Notes: a model not told the origin generated them from the letters alone. A stretch of DNA of 64,000 nt from Methanosarcina thermophila TM-1 (GCF_000969885.1 NZ_CP009501.1:1860001-1924000); one strand, 5' to 3'. Counted from the stretch's first letter, positions 1-8,902 are shown. Numbers and translations: made by a program.

Positions 1-320
1 ATGTGATATCTCCAGAGCAGCTCTTAAATAAATAGGAAGGTCCAGTAATATATCAATCATATCAATCAGGTTTTTATAAATATTGTAAAAATATTACAAA
101 AGTTTTCTAATTTTTATAGAATAATTCTCTGACAAGAAGCTACTGCCGGGAGCATCTCCGTAAATAATTAAAACAATACGTCAATTAAACCACGCTTTTG
201 CATCAGGCTTATGCGAATATATGCGAGGGAGCTGTGGGGTATGTAGATATATTCAGGAGATCGATACATTTACATCAAGTTCTCAGGGTCAGATAGCATT
301 TAGTATGGAGGCTGATTCGT
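1..320. other. Intergenic, no gene seen
   Basis: AT-rich leader region ahead of the matrixin-like gene. All frames are closed by frequent stops. A ribosome binding site (GGAGG, 307-311) sits at its right end and serves the protease gene. I see no RNA gene or repeat family here. Confidence 0.5.
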
Positions 321-1025
321 ATAAATCGAAACCGTATTTACGGAATTAAACTGTTTTTTGTACTGTTACTGATAGTACCTATTTTACCTGCTGTTTCAGC
401 TGCATCCAATTCAAATCAAGAAAGGATTCTGGACTATCCGTGGGATCATTCCCCTATTACTGTATATATAGACAACACCAATGTTCCCGAACACTATAGC
501 CCTACCTATTATACACAGATAGAAAAGGCTATGGAATACTGGGAGAAAGGAGGAAATGGAAAACTAAAATACAAGCCTGTTTTCGAATTTGCTGATTCGA
601 AAGATGCTGATATCAGAGTAAAATGGGTAGAAAACCTGGAAGCTGTTGAAGGAGCTCCTTCAGGCGTAGCCGGTTATGCAAGCCCCACGGTATCTAATGG
701 TCGGTTTGTACGGGTAGATATAGTTCTTGAGGTCGGGAACTACAAGGGAAAAGCCTGGCGTCAGTACGGGGATGCTACAATGCTCTCTATTGCAAAACAT
801 GAGTTTGGACATGCCCTTGGGCTGGGTCACAGCAACAACAGGCGAGACATAATGTATCCCGAGTATGAGCTGAGAGATAACATAAATCCTCTCCTCCTGA
901 GCAAGTACGGCAATGTGCTGCGTTTAGCAGGTTTTGCAGCTCTAGCAGTTCTCCTCTATCTAGGAATAAGCTGGCTGCACAGCAGGAAAAAAAGGAAAAT
1001 ACTTGAGGAGAAATATCTCAAGTAG
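321..1025 (+). CDS. Membrane-anchored matrixin-like zinc metalloprotease
   Basis: Predicted zinc endopeptidase acting outside the cell membrane. The zinc motif HEFGHALGLGH (HExxHxxGxxH, residues about 160-170) is that of matrixin/metzincin proteases, and a later Met (IMYP) fits the Met-turn. A hydrophobic N-terminal segment ending in an Ala-x-Ala type site looks like a signal peptide, and a C-terminal hydrophobic stretch (about 197-218) followed by Arg/Lys looks like a membrane anchor. The first in-frame ATG is at 531, but the frame is open from 297 and the signal peptide and N-terminal domain are encoded upstream of that ATG. No ATG, GTG or TTG exists in frame there. GGAGG at 307-311 lies 9 nt before an ATA codon at 321, so I place the start at ATA. 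Either a non-canonical start or a start-codon mutation. Protease class is seen; substrate is unknown. Confidence 0.75.
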   Translation: MNRNRIYGIKLFFVLLLIVPILPAVSAASNSNQERILDYPWDHSPITVYIDNTNVPEHYSPTYYTQIEKAMEYWEKGGNGKLKYKPVFEFADSKDADIRVKWVENLEAVEGAPSGVAGYASPTVSNGRFVRVDIVLEVGNYKGKAWRQYGDATMLSIAKHEFGHALGLGHSNNRRDIMYPEYELRDNINPLLLSKYGNVLRLAGFAALAVLLYLGISWLHSRKKRKILEEKYLK

Positions 1026-1075
1026 ATTTGATTTCAAGTAAATTTTTCTTAAAGTGACCTCAAAGTAAATCTGGA

Positions 1076-1513
1076 TTAAATAGGCAGTTCTGGAGGTTCT
1101 TTATTTTCCGCGGCGAATCTCATAAAGAATTCTCTGAAATGGTCAGGAAGAGCATCCATCTTCAGGATGCGATTAAGAGGACTCCATATGTATTCCACAT
1201 GCTCGTGACTCAACTTTACATCAGCAATAACATATCCCCCATTATATACTATAGCAATTACCCTTTTATCCGGAAGCTCAAAGGTGGCATACCCTGCGAT
1301 CCCTCCAGGCACGATTGAGATCCCGGTCTCTTCCCAGACTTCCCGCACAACAGCTTCTTCAAGGGGTTCCCCACGAACCAGCTTTCCCCCTGGCAGATCC
1401 CATTTTCCCGGATTGCTGTGGGAGTTTTCCGACCGCCTGAGAAGCAGAAACTCGCCTTTCTCATTCCGGAGAATGGCATATACAGAAACTATGTAAGGTT
1501 TCTTCAGATTCAT
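1076..1513 (-). CDS. Nudix hydrolase
   Basis: Small (145 aa) Nudix-family pyrophosphohydrolase that would cleave a nucleoside diphosphate linked to another group, with Mg2+ bound by the Nudix box. The box is complete at residues 43-65: G43-x5-E49-x7-R57-E58-x2-E61-E62-x-G64. Length is normal for a single-domain Nudix enzyme. It is transcribed convergently toward the protease gene and stands alone, so context does not reveal the substrate. ATG start at 1511-1513 is the only sensible one because the conserved fold begins within ten residues. Substrate (for example oxidised nucleotides or ADP-ribose) cannot be told from the sequence. Confidence 0.9.
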   Translation of the reverse strand: MNLKKPYIVSVYAILRNEKGEFLLLRRSENSHSNPGKWDLPGGKLVRGEPLEEAVVREVWEETGISIVPGGIAGYATFELPDKRVIAIVYNGGYVIADVKLSHEHVEYIWSPLNRILKMDALPDHFREFFMRFAAENKEPPELPI

Positions 1514-2095
1514 AAAATAATATTTGAGATTACCTGTCTTAAAGACTAGCTTTTTCAGGATTTTCAGGATATAATCCTAAAATCGGTAAATTCTGGGAGA
1601 ATTGATAATAAATTTATTTTTTCAAATTAGTAAAAAAGCATATCCGCCCTTTTAAAAAATATCCAGGAAAGATAAGAATTTTATTTGTTATTTTAAACTA
1701 TTAATCTAAAATATTAGGTGTTAACTTAAATCGAAAAAGATATATTCTGTACTGCATATAATTTTTTTAGAATGGAAAGGGTAAAATCCATTCTTTCAAC
1801 CTGGTCTCCTGGAACCAGCGAAAAAGCTGAGACTTTTTTGATCTGTTTTTTGAATGTCACAGTCACAATTAGGCTCCAGAACTCAGTGCCTTTAGTAGAT
1901 TAAAAGACTAAGTTTGAAGATTGTGATTGAAGTTCTAAAAGGTTTTCAGAGTAGAGGCTGCAGGTCTCGTACACCTGGATAGTTGTAAAAAAATTCTTCC
2001 TGCAAATTAGAACTCAATGCGCAAAAACGAGAATCGGATTCTGGAACACTTCAAACCAGGGGTAGAAATCCTTTATGGATTAAGGGGTAAGTTAA
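1514..2095. other. Intergenic, no gene seen
   Basis: Divergent spacer between the Nudix gene and the beta-propeller gene. It is AT-rich with no open frame of note. It must hold both promoters, but I could not single out a convincing TATA box. No clear repeat. Confidence 0.4.
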
Positions 2096-3067
2096 ATGAA
2101 AATTGATAACAGAACTGTAATTTTCTCTGGAATATTTTTTGTTCTATTTTTTATGACCATAGGAAATGCGACTGCAGGTTCGGAAAGAAACTCAGTTATT
2201 TACGAAGACCGGATAGTCTGGCAGGATGATAGTAATGGAAATTGGGATATTCAAATGTATAATATTTCCACTTCCGCTAAAATTCCGATCACAAACGATG
2301 AGGCAGAGCAGCAGAATCCTGATATCTACGGCAACAGGATAGTCTGGCAGGATTCCCGCAACGGAGGACGCGAAAATGGAGATATCTACATGTATAATAT
2401 CTCGACCTCCACGGAGACCCAGGTAACTCCTAATAAATCGTGCCAGATGAATCCGAATATCTATGGGGATAGAGTAGTATGGGCAGATGATCGCAATGGA
2501 AACTGGGACATTTACATGTACAATATCTCCACTGCCACTAAAAGTAAAATCAGTAACACTGGATCAGCAAATTATCCTGCTATCTATGAGAACAGAATAG
2601 TTTGGCAGGACTCTCGCAATGGAAACGAGGATATCTACATGTTTACCCTTGATTTGGATGAAGTGCCGCCTGTGAATGGAAACGAGACAGAAAATGATAC
2701 AGACAATTGTACTGAATTTCCAGACAATGAATTCGATGCGGGGACAGATGACGGGACAGACGATGAAACCCAGATTCCAGACAACTGTTCTTCTGAGTTA
2801 ACACCCCTCGACAGGATACTGGCTCTTAAGGAATATGTAGAATGTACATATAAATGCCAGGTTAAAACAAAAACAGGGTTGGCTACCCTTCTGGATACCT
2901 CGATGTGCCACTATGAAAACTGTGACAACGCAAAAGCCGTTTCAATGCTTAAATCCTTCATTCATCTGGCTAGAGAAATGGAAATGTGCAACCAGATTTC
3001 AGCTGACGAAGCGGATTATATGGAAAGGGAAGCAAAGAGAATAATAGATCAGATTGAGGCAAATTAA
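2096..3067 (+). CDS. Secreted beta-propeller repeat protein with Cys-rich tail
   Basis: Predicted exported surface protein of 323 aa. An N-terminal hydrophobic signal (residues about 8-27) is followed by four repeats of roughly 42-48 residues, each with the pattern IYxxRIVWQDxRNGNxDIYMYNIST. Such repeats resemble TolB/YVTN-like beta-propeller blades that are abundant in Methanosarcina surface proteins. An acidic Asp/Glu/Thr-rich linker (about 200-235) leads to a C-terminal domain with about six cysteines (CTYKCQ, CHYENC, MCNQ) and helical character. A full propeller normally needs more blades, so it may oligomerise or the fold may differ. No partner genes are adjacent. Function unknown; adhesion or cell envelope role is inference. 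Confidence 0.75.
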   Translation: MKIDNRTVIFSGIFFVLFFMTIGNATAGSERNSVIYEDRIVWQDDSNGNWDIQMYNISTSAKIPITNDEAEQQNPDIYGNRIVWQDSRNGGRENGDIYMYNISTSTETQVTPNKSCQMNPNIYGDRVVWADDRNGNWDIYMYNISTATKSKISNTGSANYPAIYENRIVWQDSRNGNEDIYMFTLDLDEVPPVNGNETENDTDNCTEFPDNEFDAGTDDGTDDETQIPDNCSSELTPLDRILALKEYVECTYKCQVKTKTGLATLLDTSMCHYENCDNAKAVSMLKSFIHLAREMEMCNQISADEADYMEREAKRIIDQIEAN

Positions 3068-3151
3068 GAGTTAAAATCGAATCTATAACCAGAAAGAAGG
3101 GATAAAAAACTGTAAAACATGTTATATAAAGATAACTAACCTGGAAAAGGT

Positions 3152-3220
3152 ATAAGGAAGCATTAGAAAAGTAAGATCAAAAATAAGGAAGCATTAGAGA
3201 AGTAAGATTAGAAATAAGGA
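3152..3220. repeat. 31-bp tandem direct repeat
   Basis: Two adjacent 31-bp copies (3152-3182 and 3183-3213), differing at three or four positions, and the first seven bases of a third copy, lie in the spacer before the aldehyde oxidoreductase gene. Non-coding; looks like local slippage duplication. Confidence 0.85.
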
Positions 3221-3258
3221 TTAAATAGCAAACCGGGAAAGGGAATTGAGGAATTAAT

Positions 3259-4977
3259 ATGGATGGCTGGGCAGGAAAAACAATATATATAGACCTTGGT
3301 TCAGGATCAGTGAAGACCTTCAGGACTGAAGAAAGTTTAATTAGAAAATATCTGGGCGGCAGGGGAATTGGGGTAAAACTGCTTTCTGAACTTACAGACC
3401 CAGATAATGATCCTCTTAGCCCGGCAAATCCATTAATTTTTACCTCCGGACCTCTTTCTGGTCTTGCTCCCATGGCTTCTGGAGCAGTCCTGACATCAAA
3501 ATCGCCGCTGACAGGTACAATATTTAGCTGGAATATTAGTGGGGACTTCGGGAGAGAACTCAGGAAAGCCAGAATTGACGCCCTGATCATTGCCGGAAAG
3601 GCAGAAAGACCTTCGTATATAGAAATTGGGGAGGGAAATATTGAAATTTTGTCGGCAGGACAGCTCTGGGGAAAGAATATCAGGGCATGTACTGAGGCTC
3701 TTAAGGAAAAAGGCAGCGTAGCCTGTATAGGCAGAGCAGGAGAGAAGCAGGTTCTTATTTCTTCATTTGTTGTAGACTTCCTTCACAGTGGAAGAGGGGG
3801 TCTTGGTGCGGTTGCAGGCTCAAAGATGCTCAAAGCCGTGGTCGTAAGAGGAGAAGCCGAACTTTTACCTTCTGATCCAGATAGATTCCGGGAGCTTGAG
3901 ACAAAAGTATTGAAACTTTTTGATGCGAGCCCTGTGCTTTCCAAAGGACTTGCAAATTACGGCACATGCGCTCTTGTAAAATTACTGGATTATATGAATC
4001 TCATCCCAACAAGAAACTTCTCCAGGAGAGGAACTTCTTTTGCAGATGCGTTTTCAGGAGAGAGTATTAAATCCTCTTTTGAGCTTGAAAAAGAGAGCTG
4101 CCCTGGCTGTCCTCTGGGCTGCAAGAAAAAGATTAAAGAAACAGGGCAGATTGTGCCTGATTATGATTCCCTCTGGGCATTCGGGTTTAACCTTGAAAAC
4201 CCTGACCTGATTTCGGTGCTGAGAGCGGACAAAATATGCAAGGATTACGGGCTTGATCCGATCTCGGCAGGTTCCATACTCGGGGCATGTTCAGAACTCA
4301 AGCCTGGAAAAATAGAAGCTAAAGGACTGGAATCCCTGCTCCTTGAAATAGGGGAAGGGGAAAAAATGGGGAGCGGAGCCAAAAGATATCTTTCAGGTAT
4401 TGGGAGAGAGGATTTGAGCATGGATGTGAAGGGGCTTGAACTCGGAGGCTTTGATCCACGAGGAGTAAAGGGACAGGCACTGGCTTATGCCACATCCAGC
4501 CACGGTGGAGACTACCTGACTGCTTTCATGGTAGGACCCGAGGTGCTTGGGAAGCCAGTGAATCTTGATCGTCTGAGCTTCAAAGGAAAAGCAGGTATCC
4601 TTCAGGTATTTGAAAACCTGACCGCTGTGCTTGACTCTTTTGTATTCTGCCCCTTCTCAGATTTTGCCATTAATGAAGAACTCGGTTCATCTCTCCTGCT
4701 TTCGGGAACAGGTATAGAAATATCACCTGCAGAACTCCTGAGAGTTGGAGAAAGAATCTATAATCTTGAAAGAATTTATAACCTTAAAGCAGGATTTACC
4801 TGCGAAGATGATACCCTTCCTGAGAGGCTGTTTGAAAATGTAGAAGAAAATGAAGGATATGGATTTTCTAGGCAGGAGTTTAAAGCTGCGCTTCAGGAGT
4901 ACTATCATTACCGCGGCTGGGATGATAAAGGAGTACCCAGATTGGAGAAATTAAAAGAACTTGAACTCAATTTTTGA
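3259..4977 (+). CDS. Aldehyde:ferredoxin oxidoreductase (tungsten enzyme)
   Basis: Member of the AOR family: a tungstopterin enzyme that oxidises aldehydes to carboxylic acids with ferredoxin as electron acceptor, in the cytoplasm. The N-terminal part (GKTIYIDLGSG, GGRGIGVKLL) matches the pterin-binding AOR N domain. The [4Fe-4S] ligands are visible as C281-x2-C284-x3-C288 and C464. The 572-aa length is slightly short for the family (about 600) but complete at both ends. It stands as a single gene. Methanosarcina carry several AOR paralogues and the substrate of this one cannot be read from the sequence. Start ATG at 3259 is preceded by a weak GGGAATTGAGG ribosome binding site. Confidence 0.9.
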   Translation: MDGWAGKTIYIDLGSGSVKTFRTEESLIRKYLGGRGIGVKLLSELTDPDNDPLSPANPLIFTSGPLSGLAPMASGAVLTSKSPLTGTIFSWNISGDFGRELRKARIDALIIAGKAERPSYIEIGEGNIEILSAGQLWGKNIRACTEALKEKGSVACIGRAGEKQVLISSFVVDFLHSGRGGLGAVAGSKMLKAVVVRGEAELLPSDPDRFRELETKVLKLFDASPVLSKGLANYGTCALVKLLDYMNLIPTRNFSRRGTSFADAFSGESIKSSFELEKESCPGCPLGCKKKIKETGQIVPDYDSLWAFGFNLENPDLISVLRADKICKDYGLDPISAGSILGACSELKPGKIEAKGLESLLLEIGEGEKMGSGAKRYLSGIGREDLSMDVKGLELGGFDPRGVKGQALAYATSSHGGDYLTAFMVGPEVLGKPVNLDRLSFKGKAGILQVFENLTAVLDSFVFCPFSDFAINEELGSSLLLSGTGIEISPAELLRVGERIYNLERIYNLKAGFTCEDDTLPERLFENVEENEGYGFSRQEFKAALQEYYHYRGWDDKGVPRLEKLKELELNF

Positions 4978-5371
4978 AGAGAAAACCGGAAGGAAAATGT
5001 TCCTTGAAATCCAGTATTTCCCTTAGTCTGGGATTATCTTTAGCCACGAATTTTTGGGATATTCAGGGCAGTTTTCCCCGAAAGTTGGCTTAAAGGCGCA
5101 AAATCTCGCATAAGCGTTATATAGTCATGGATAATTAATCGTATTAGATCTCGATCTATGGATGAATTCTGCAGGCACCCCCAAGCTCGGAATATTTTCC
5201 AGTTTTTCCATGCAGGTCTGAGCGATGCATGGATAGAGTAAGAGGCAGGCTTAAAAATCAGGAAAGCCTTCTTATACTACTCCACCAGATCGCGGAATTT
5301 TATCAAGGGAGCCCGGAATTGTGTTTTACAGCTTATTTATAAATATCCTAAAAACGTAAGGGAGAATTGTT
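4978..5371. other. Intergenic with aIF5A promoter
   Basis: A TATA-like element (TTATTTATAAATA, about 5334-5346) lies some 30 nt before the aIF5A start, giving a short leader with GGGAG just before the ATG. Further upstream another TATA-like stretch (GTTATATAG, 5116-5124) precedes a 27-codon ORF at 5158-5241 that has no clear ribosome binding site; I do not claim it as a gene. The motif TTAGATCTCGAT at 5143-5154 recurs twice at 17170 and 17199. Confidence 0.4.
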
Positions 5372-5758
5372 ATGAAACAACAGGTAGAAGTTAAAGATCT
5401 CAAAGAAGGAAAATACGTAATTATTGATGACGAAGCATGCGTCATAAAGAGCATTACAAAATCCAAGCCGGGAAAGCACGGAGCTGCAAAGGCAAGGATA
5501 GAGGCTATCGGTCTCTTTGATGGTCAGAAGCGCTCCTACGTAGGTTCCGTTGCAAACAAAATCTATGTTCCGATTGTGGAAAGAAAAACCGCACAGGTAA
5601 TCTCGATTACTGGTGACATTGTCCAGCTCATGGATCTGGGAGACTTCTCAACCTTTGAGATTGTAATCCCCGATGAGTACAAGGATAAGGTCAAAGAGGG
5701 TGAGGAAGTTCCTTACATCACAGCTCTCGGCAAGACCAAACTCGACATAAGGACTTAA
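5372..5758 (+). CDS. Translation initiation factor 5A (aIF5A)
   Basis: Archaeal IF5A, which binds the ribosome and relieves stalling during peptide-bond formation. It is the target of deoxyhypusine modification: the loop SKPGKHG places the modified lysine at K35. The order is the usual N-terminal SH3-like domain (about 1-68) and C-terminal OB domain (about 70-128); 128 aa is normal length. The gene is followed at once by a hairpin-T terminator and then by an agmatinase gene; agmatinase makes putrescine, a precursor of the spermidine needed for hypusine, so the pairing is functionally coherent. Confidence 0.97.
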   Translation: MKQQVEVKDLKEGKYVIIDDEACVIKSITKSKPGKHGAAKARIEAIGLFDGQKRSYVGSVANKIYVPIVERKTAQVISITGDIVQLMDLGDFSTFEIVIPDEYKDKVKEGEEVPYITALGKTKLDIRT

Positions 5759-5780
5759 ACTTCCAGAACCAAAGTAAAAA

Positions 5781-5814
5781 CTCAGGTTAAAAAACCTGAG
5801 CTATTCTTTTTTAA
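5781..5814 (+). terminator. Hairpin terminator after aIF5A
   Basis: Perfect 8-bp stem CTCAGGTT / AACCTGAG (5781-5788 and 5793-5800) with an AAAA loop, followed by a T-rich tail ending in six Ts. It separates aIF5A from the agmatinase gene and argues against the ATG at 5815 as the real agmatinase start. Confidence 0.8.
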
Positions 5815-5838
5815 ATGAATAATTATATAGGTTACACT

Positions 5839-6714
5839 ATGTTTTTACCCAATTCCTTTATAGATGCTCTTGCAGACTATGAGTCTGCTCGTTATGTTAT
5901 CTTCGGTGTGCCTTTTGACAACACCTCTTCTTTCAGGGCAGGCAGCCGTTGGGCTCCGGATGCAATGCGGCAGGTTTCTGCAAATTTCGAGAGTTATAAC
6001 CCGACTTTCGACATAGATCTTGTGGATCTACCTATCCATGATGCAGGAAACCTGGAAACCTCAGCCTCGGTTGATGAGACTCTGGAAAGCCTCTACGAAG
6101 CTACAAAAGACCTCCTGAAAGATGGAAAGCTTCCCATTATGCTTGGAGGAGAACATTCCCTGACCTTTGCTATGGCAAAAGCCTGTGCTGAAGCTGCAGG
6201 AGAGGATTTTGGGATACTCATTCTGGATGCTCATTTCGATTTGAGGGAAGAGTACAGAGGTTTTAAGCATAACCATGCCTGCGTATCCAGAAATATTCTC
6301 GATGAGATTACAAAGAACATGGTCTCTATAGGCATAAGAAGCGGTCCTGAAGAAGAGTGGGTTTTTGCAAGGGAAAATAATCTGAAATACTATACAGCCG
6401 ATGATGTGGAATCCACAGGTATGGTAGAGATCCTTAAAGAGGCTCTCGAATGGCTTGACTGCAGCCAGCTATATCTTTCCCTTGACATGGATGCAATAGA
6501 TCCGGCTTATGCCCCCGGTTTGGGCACGCCTGAGCCTTTCGGGCTGAGTGCAAGGGACGTAAGGACTGCAATAAGAACGCTTGCGCCTTTCTCAATGGCT
6601 TTTGATATTGTAGAAATTGCCCCTGAATATGATTCCGGTCAAACCGCCATGCTCGGGGCAAAATTGATGAGGGAGTTTATTGCTTCCCATGCAAAAAGCC
6701 ATATGAAAGCATAA
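5839..6714 (+). CDS. speB: Agmatinase (ureohydrolase family)
   Basis: Binuclear manganese ureohydrolase that converts agmatine to putrescine and urea. Metal-binding motifs are all present: GGEHS, DAHFD, and SLDMDAIDPAYAPG, plus EIAPEYD near the C-terminus. The frame is open from an ATG at 5815, but that codon abuts the T-run of the aIF5A terminator; I prefer the ATG at 5839, which begins right before the conserved FGVPFD region and gives 291 aa, the usual family length. Placement directly after aIF5A links it to polyamine supply for deoxyhypusine formation (inference). Other ureohydrolases (for example guanidinobutyrase) share these motifs. Confidence 0.88.
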   Translation: MFLPNSFIDALADYESARYVIFGVPFDNTSSFRAGSRWAPDAMRQVSANFESYNPTFDIDLVDLPIHDAGNLETSASVDETLESLYEATKDLLKDGKLPIMLGGEHSLTFAMAKACAEAAGEDFGILILDAHFDLREEYRGFKHNHACVSRNILDEITKNMVSIGIRSGPEEEWVFARENNLKYYTADDVESTGMVEILKEALEWLDCSQLYLSLDMDAIDPAYAPGLGTPEPFGLSARDVRTAIRTLAPFSMAFDIVEIAPEYDSGQTAMLGAKLMREFIASHAKSHMKA

Positions 6715-6865
6715 GCTACGGAAGTAAAAAGGGACAGCATATACAAAAATTTTAAGCTGGCAGGACAGCCTGAGTCTTTTGAGAGCTTAAAAACTGGTGG
6801 AAAAGGAGGAACTTCTTACTTCCAGACTTTTCCATTATATCCAGTATCCTTATTCAGTAAATTTT

Positions 6866-7051
6866 TTATGGAGCTTGTGCACGCCATACAGCTATGATTT
6901 TATCCATTGCTATGTACGTGTACTTTCCATTCTGTTCAAGACAGAGCACATTGTCTTCGCAGCTTTCTACCCTTCCGCTAAAGACATCTGGACCCCCACA
7001 GTAGACATCTACAACCTCACCTCGAAGGTTTTTCACTATAAAAGACTGCAT
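6866..7051 (-). CDS. Small conserved methanogen protein, copy A
   Basis: 61-aa protein beginning MQSFIVKNL and containing the conserved block VDVYCGGPDVFSGRV. A longer frame exists upstream, but GAGGTG lies 7 nt before the ATG at 7051, and the neighbouring paralogue starts at the same place. The sequence looks like a small all-beta domain (alternating hydrophobic residues, Sm-like in size), which is only inference. It shares strand and spacing with a paralogue at 7252-7431, about half identical. I do not know a function. Confidence 0.7.
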   Translation of the reverse strand: MQSFIVKNLRGEVVDVYCGGPDVFSGRVESCEDNVLCLEQNGKYTYIAMDKIIAVWRAQAP

Positions 7052-7251
7052 TTCTTTGCACCTCAGATATTTTTCCAATATGACGGACTTTCTTACCCTG
7101 CTGGCTTGAACTAACTTCTTTTTCCGGGAACAAAGTCCGATCCAGTCGCCAAACACTTCATCCAATTTTATCCAGGTTTAGAAAATAAGTAAGATTTCAC
7201 CTGTTCTGGTTATTCCAATTAATATGATGTTTTTAATATATAATCTTGAGC

Positions 7252-7431
7252 TTATTGACCCCACAATGCTATTATTTTGTCGATTGCTATATGGGTAAGT
7301 CTCCCTTCATTATCAAGCGTCAGTACATTATCGGCACAGGCTACTACATTTCCACTGAAAACGTCGGGACCACCACAGTAAACGTCTACATCCTTATTCA
7401 GATAATGTTCTACTATAAACGCTTGCATCAT
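7252..7431 (-). CDS. Small conserved methanogen protein, copy B
   Basis: 59-aa protein (start MMQAFIVEH) that is a clear paralogue of the gene at 6866-7051: both share VDVYCGGPDVFSGxV, a CxDNVL motif and a C-terminal IAxDKIIAxW. The ribosome binding site AGGAG sits 6 nt upstream of the ATG at 7431. The two genes lie head to tail, 200 nt apart. The single Cys in YCGG and the second Cys in C(A/E)DNV are conserved in both, which could point to metal binding or redox chemistry, but this is speculation. Confidence 0.75.
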   Translation of the reverse strand: MMQAFIVEHYLNKDVDVYCGGPDVFSGNVVACADNVLTLDNEGRLTHIAIDKIIALWGQ

Positions 7432-7488
7432 AGATTTCTCCTCCTGATTATTTTCTTCTTAACCTGTTTATTCAGGCTTTATGATTGA

Positions 7489-8384
7489 CTGATAGCATAA
7501 GCTATTAGTCGTTATATCCACAGATGCCCATTAAATAAACTGTCCTTCATTCCATATAAATATATTTAGAAATTAAAATTGATTTTCAGGATGCTTTGCC
7601 ATTAATTCATGGAGGAAAGATTAGCTAACATGGAGCTGCATAATCACCAGGTCTTGCTTTTCAGGAAATAAAAAGAATTATTTTGCTTCTTTTCTACGGG
7701 TTTATTTGCCTCATGGAATCGGGAAAGCTAAGTTTATCTGGATAAATTTTATGGATTTAATATTCTGGTAAAAGAGGTTGAGTTTCAGGCTTGCCAGTAG
7801 TTTCTGATGAAGAAACCCTCTACGGTTAAATAAACGATGTTTTTCTCCCAAAATGAAGCCAATCAAGTTTTTCATTCCGAGCTATCAGCTTCATAGCCTT
7901 CATACATGAAAATATTTTCAATATACGTGCCGAACTTAATTAAGACTGGGCTATAAAATAGAGAAGCAGTTAGAAAGCATGTTAAGTATGTGTATGTAGG
8001 ATGAAACAGGATAAATAATTTATATGAGTTTAGTGTATATTAAAATTATGGAAGATAAATTTTTAAGATATGTTGAGATTATATTTTGTGTTTGCCTTGC
8101 CATACTTTTTCTGATTTCTTGCTTTCATACTGCGTAAAAATCTAATTCGTACTGCATAAAAATTTAATTTATGCTGCATAAAATACTAGAATTCCATTCC
8201 ATCCAACGATATATAAGATTGATTGGGTTCTCTTAAATCTGCTATTTAATCAAAACTATTTTTCCTCTTTTTTATTAATTAAACTAAAGAAGAATTTCTT
8301 CAAAAAAATGCATCTTATATTCTATCTAAATAACAATTAAAGTAGAAAAAAGCCGTAAACTCCACTAAACGAAGATTTCAAATT
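7489..8384. other. Long intergenic region
   Basis: About 0.9 kb of AT-rich sequence without a gene of normal size. The promoter of the small paralogue at 7431 should lie at its left end. The only candidate gene is the 29-codon ORF at 8048-8137 listed separately. Short near-repeats such as TTCGTACTGCATAAAAAT and TTTATGCTGCATAAAA occur at 8147-8187. Confidence 0.4.
8048..8137 (+). CDS. Possible tiny single-pass membrane peptide
   Basis: 29-aa ORF starting MEDKFLRYVE with one continuous hydrophobic segment (residues about 11-27) rich in Cys, Phe, Leu and Ile. A TATA-like TTTATATG (8019-8026) lies about 25-30 nt before the ATG, so the message could be leaderless; there is no ribosome binding site. 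This is weak evidence, and the ORF may be chance in AT-rich sequence. Confidence 0.2.
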   Translation: MEDKFLRYVEIIFCVCLAILFLISCFHTA

Positions 8385-8506
8385 GACTCTGTAGAAAAAC
8401 TCATTTAAATTAGCTCAAAAAAAGGAAAAATAAACAGGCAGGAAGATATCATTTCTATTCAGTTCAAATATTGAAGTCTTCTTGCTTTAGAGATCTCTAC
8501 AGAGCC
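8385..8506. mobile_element. Short inverted-repeat element (MITE-like)
   Basis: 122-bp stretch bounded by GACTCTGTAGA at 8385-8395 and CTCTACAGAGCC at 8495-8506, which are inverted copies of each other. The same terminal sequence (GGCTCTGTAGAAATC read inward) ends the transposase remnant near 46250, so this is probably a deletion remnant or MITE of the same insertion-sequence family. No coding content. Confidence 0.5.
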
Positions 8507-8545
8507 AAAATTATAAGCTTTTATGAGCTCAGAACCCTCAAAAGC

Positions 8546-8902
8546 TCAGGTTTCTTTCTCGGGGGGACACCCCATTTCATAAAAAGGATGACAAATCCCA
8601 AATACTTTATCCAGGGAAACTACAAATCCTATGCCAGTTCCGGGTTCGTTAAGGTTTATAGCATCAATAATACTATTCCTGATATCTTCTTCAATATCTG
8701 ACTTGGCTATTGTAAGTACAATTTCTTTTTCCGGTTCAATCATCAAGCCAAGAATTTTTTTATTTTCATGGATCCCTGTACCACGACCAAATAAGATTGT
8801 TCCTCCCTGAGCACCGGCTTTTCTTGAAGCTTTAATAACCTCATCGCCCCAGCCCTTTTTGACAATTGTTACTATTAACACAAACTCACTCTTATTACAC
8901 AT
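8546..8902 (-). CDS. PII-like signalling protein of a DUF1538 operon
   Basis: 118-aa protein of the GlnB/PII superfamily. The N-terminal beta strand (FVLIVTIVKKGWGDEVIKASRKAGAQGG), the GRGTG segment and the late GTGIGFVVSLDKV (B-loop-like region) fit PII. The T-loop between them is short and lacks the Tyr and nearby residues uridylylated or used by classical GlnB, and it ends with a Cys-containing tail (CHPFYEMGCPP). Classical GlnB/GlnK sits beside amtB; this one is the last gene of an operon with two DUF1538 membrane proteins, whose reading frame it overlaps by 8 nt. A role as cytoplasmic regulator of the membrane pair is inferred. Effector binding (ATP/ADP, 2-oxoglutarate) is not certain. 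Confidence 0.8.
   Translation of the reverse strand: MCNKSEFVLIVTIVKKGWGDEVIKASRKAGAQGGTILFGRGTGIHENKKILGLMIEPEKEIVLTIAKSDIEEDIRNSIIDAINLNEPGTGIGFVVSLDKVFGICHPFYEMGCPPEKET

Noticed and set aside
5158..5241. 27-codon ORF upstream of aIF5A
   Set aside because: A TATA-like stretch lies ahead, but there is no ribosome binding site and no similarity; more likely chance.
6797..7488. Plus-strand ORFs of 105 and 80 codons
   Set aside because: They are the opposite strands of the two small paralogous proteins, which share real sequence similarity and ribosome binding sites on the minus strand.
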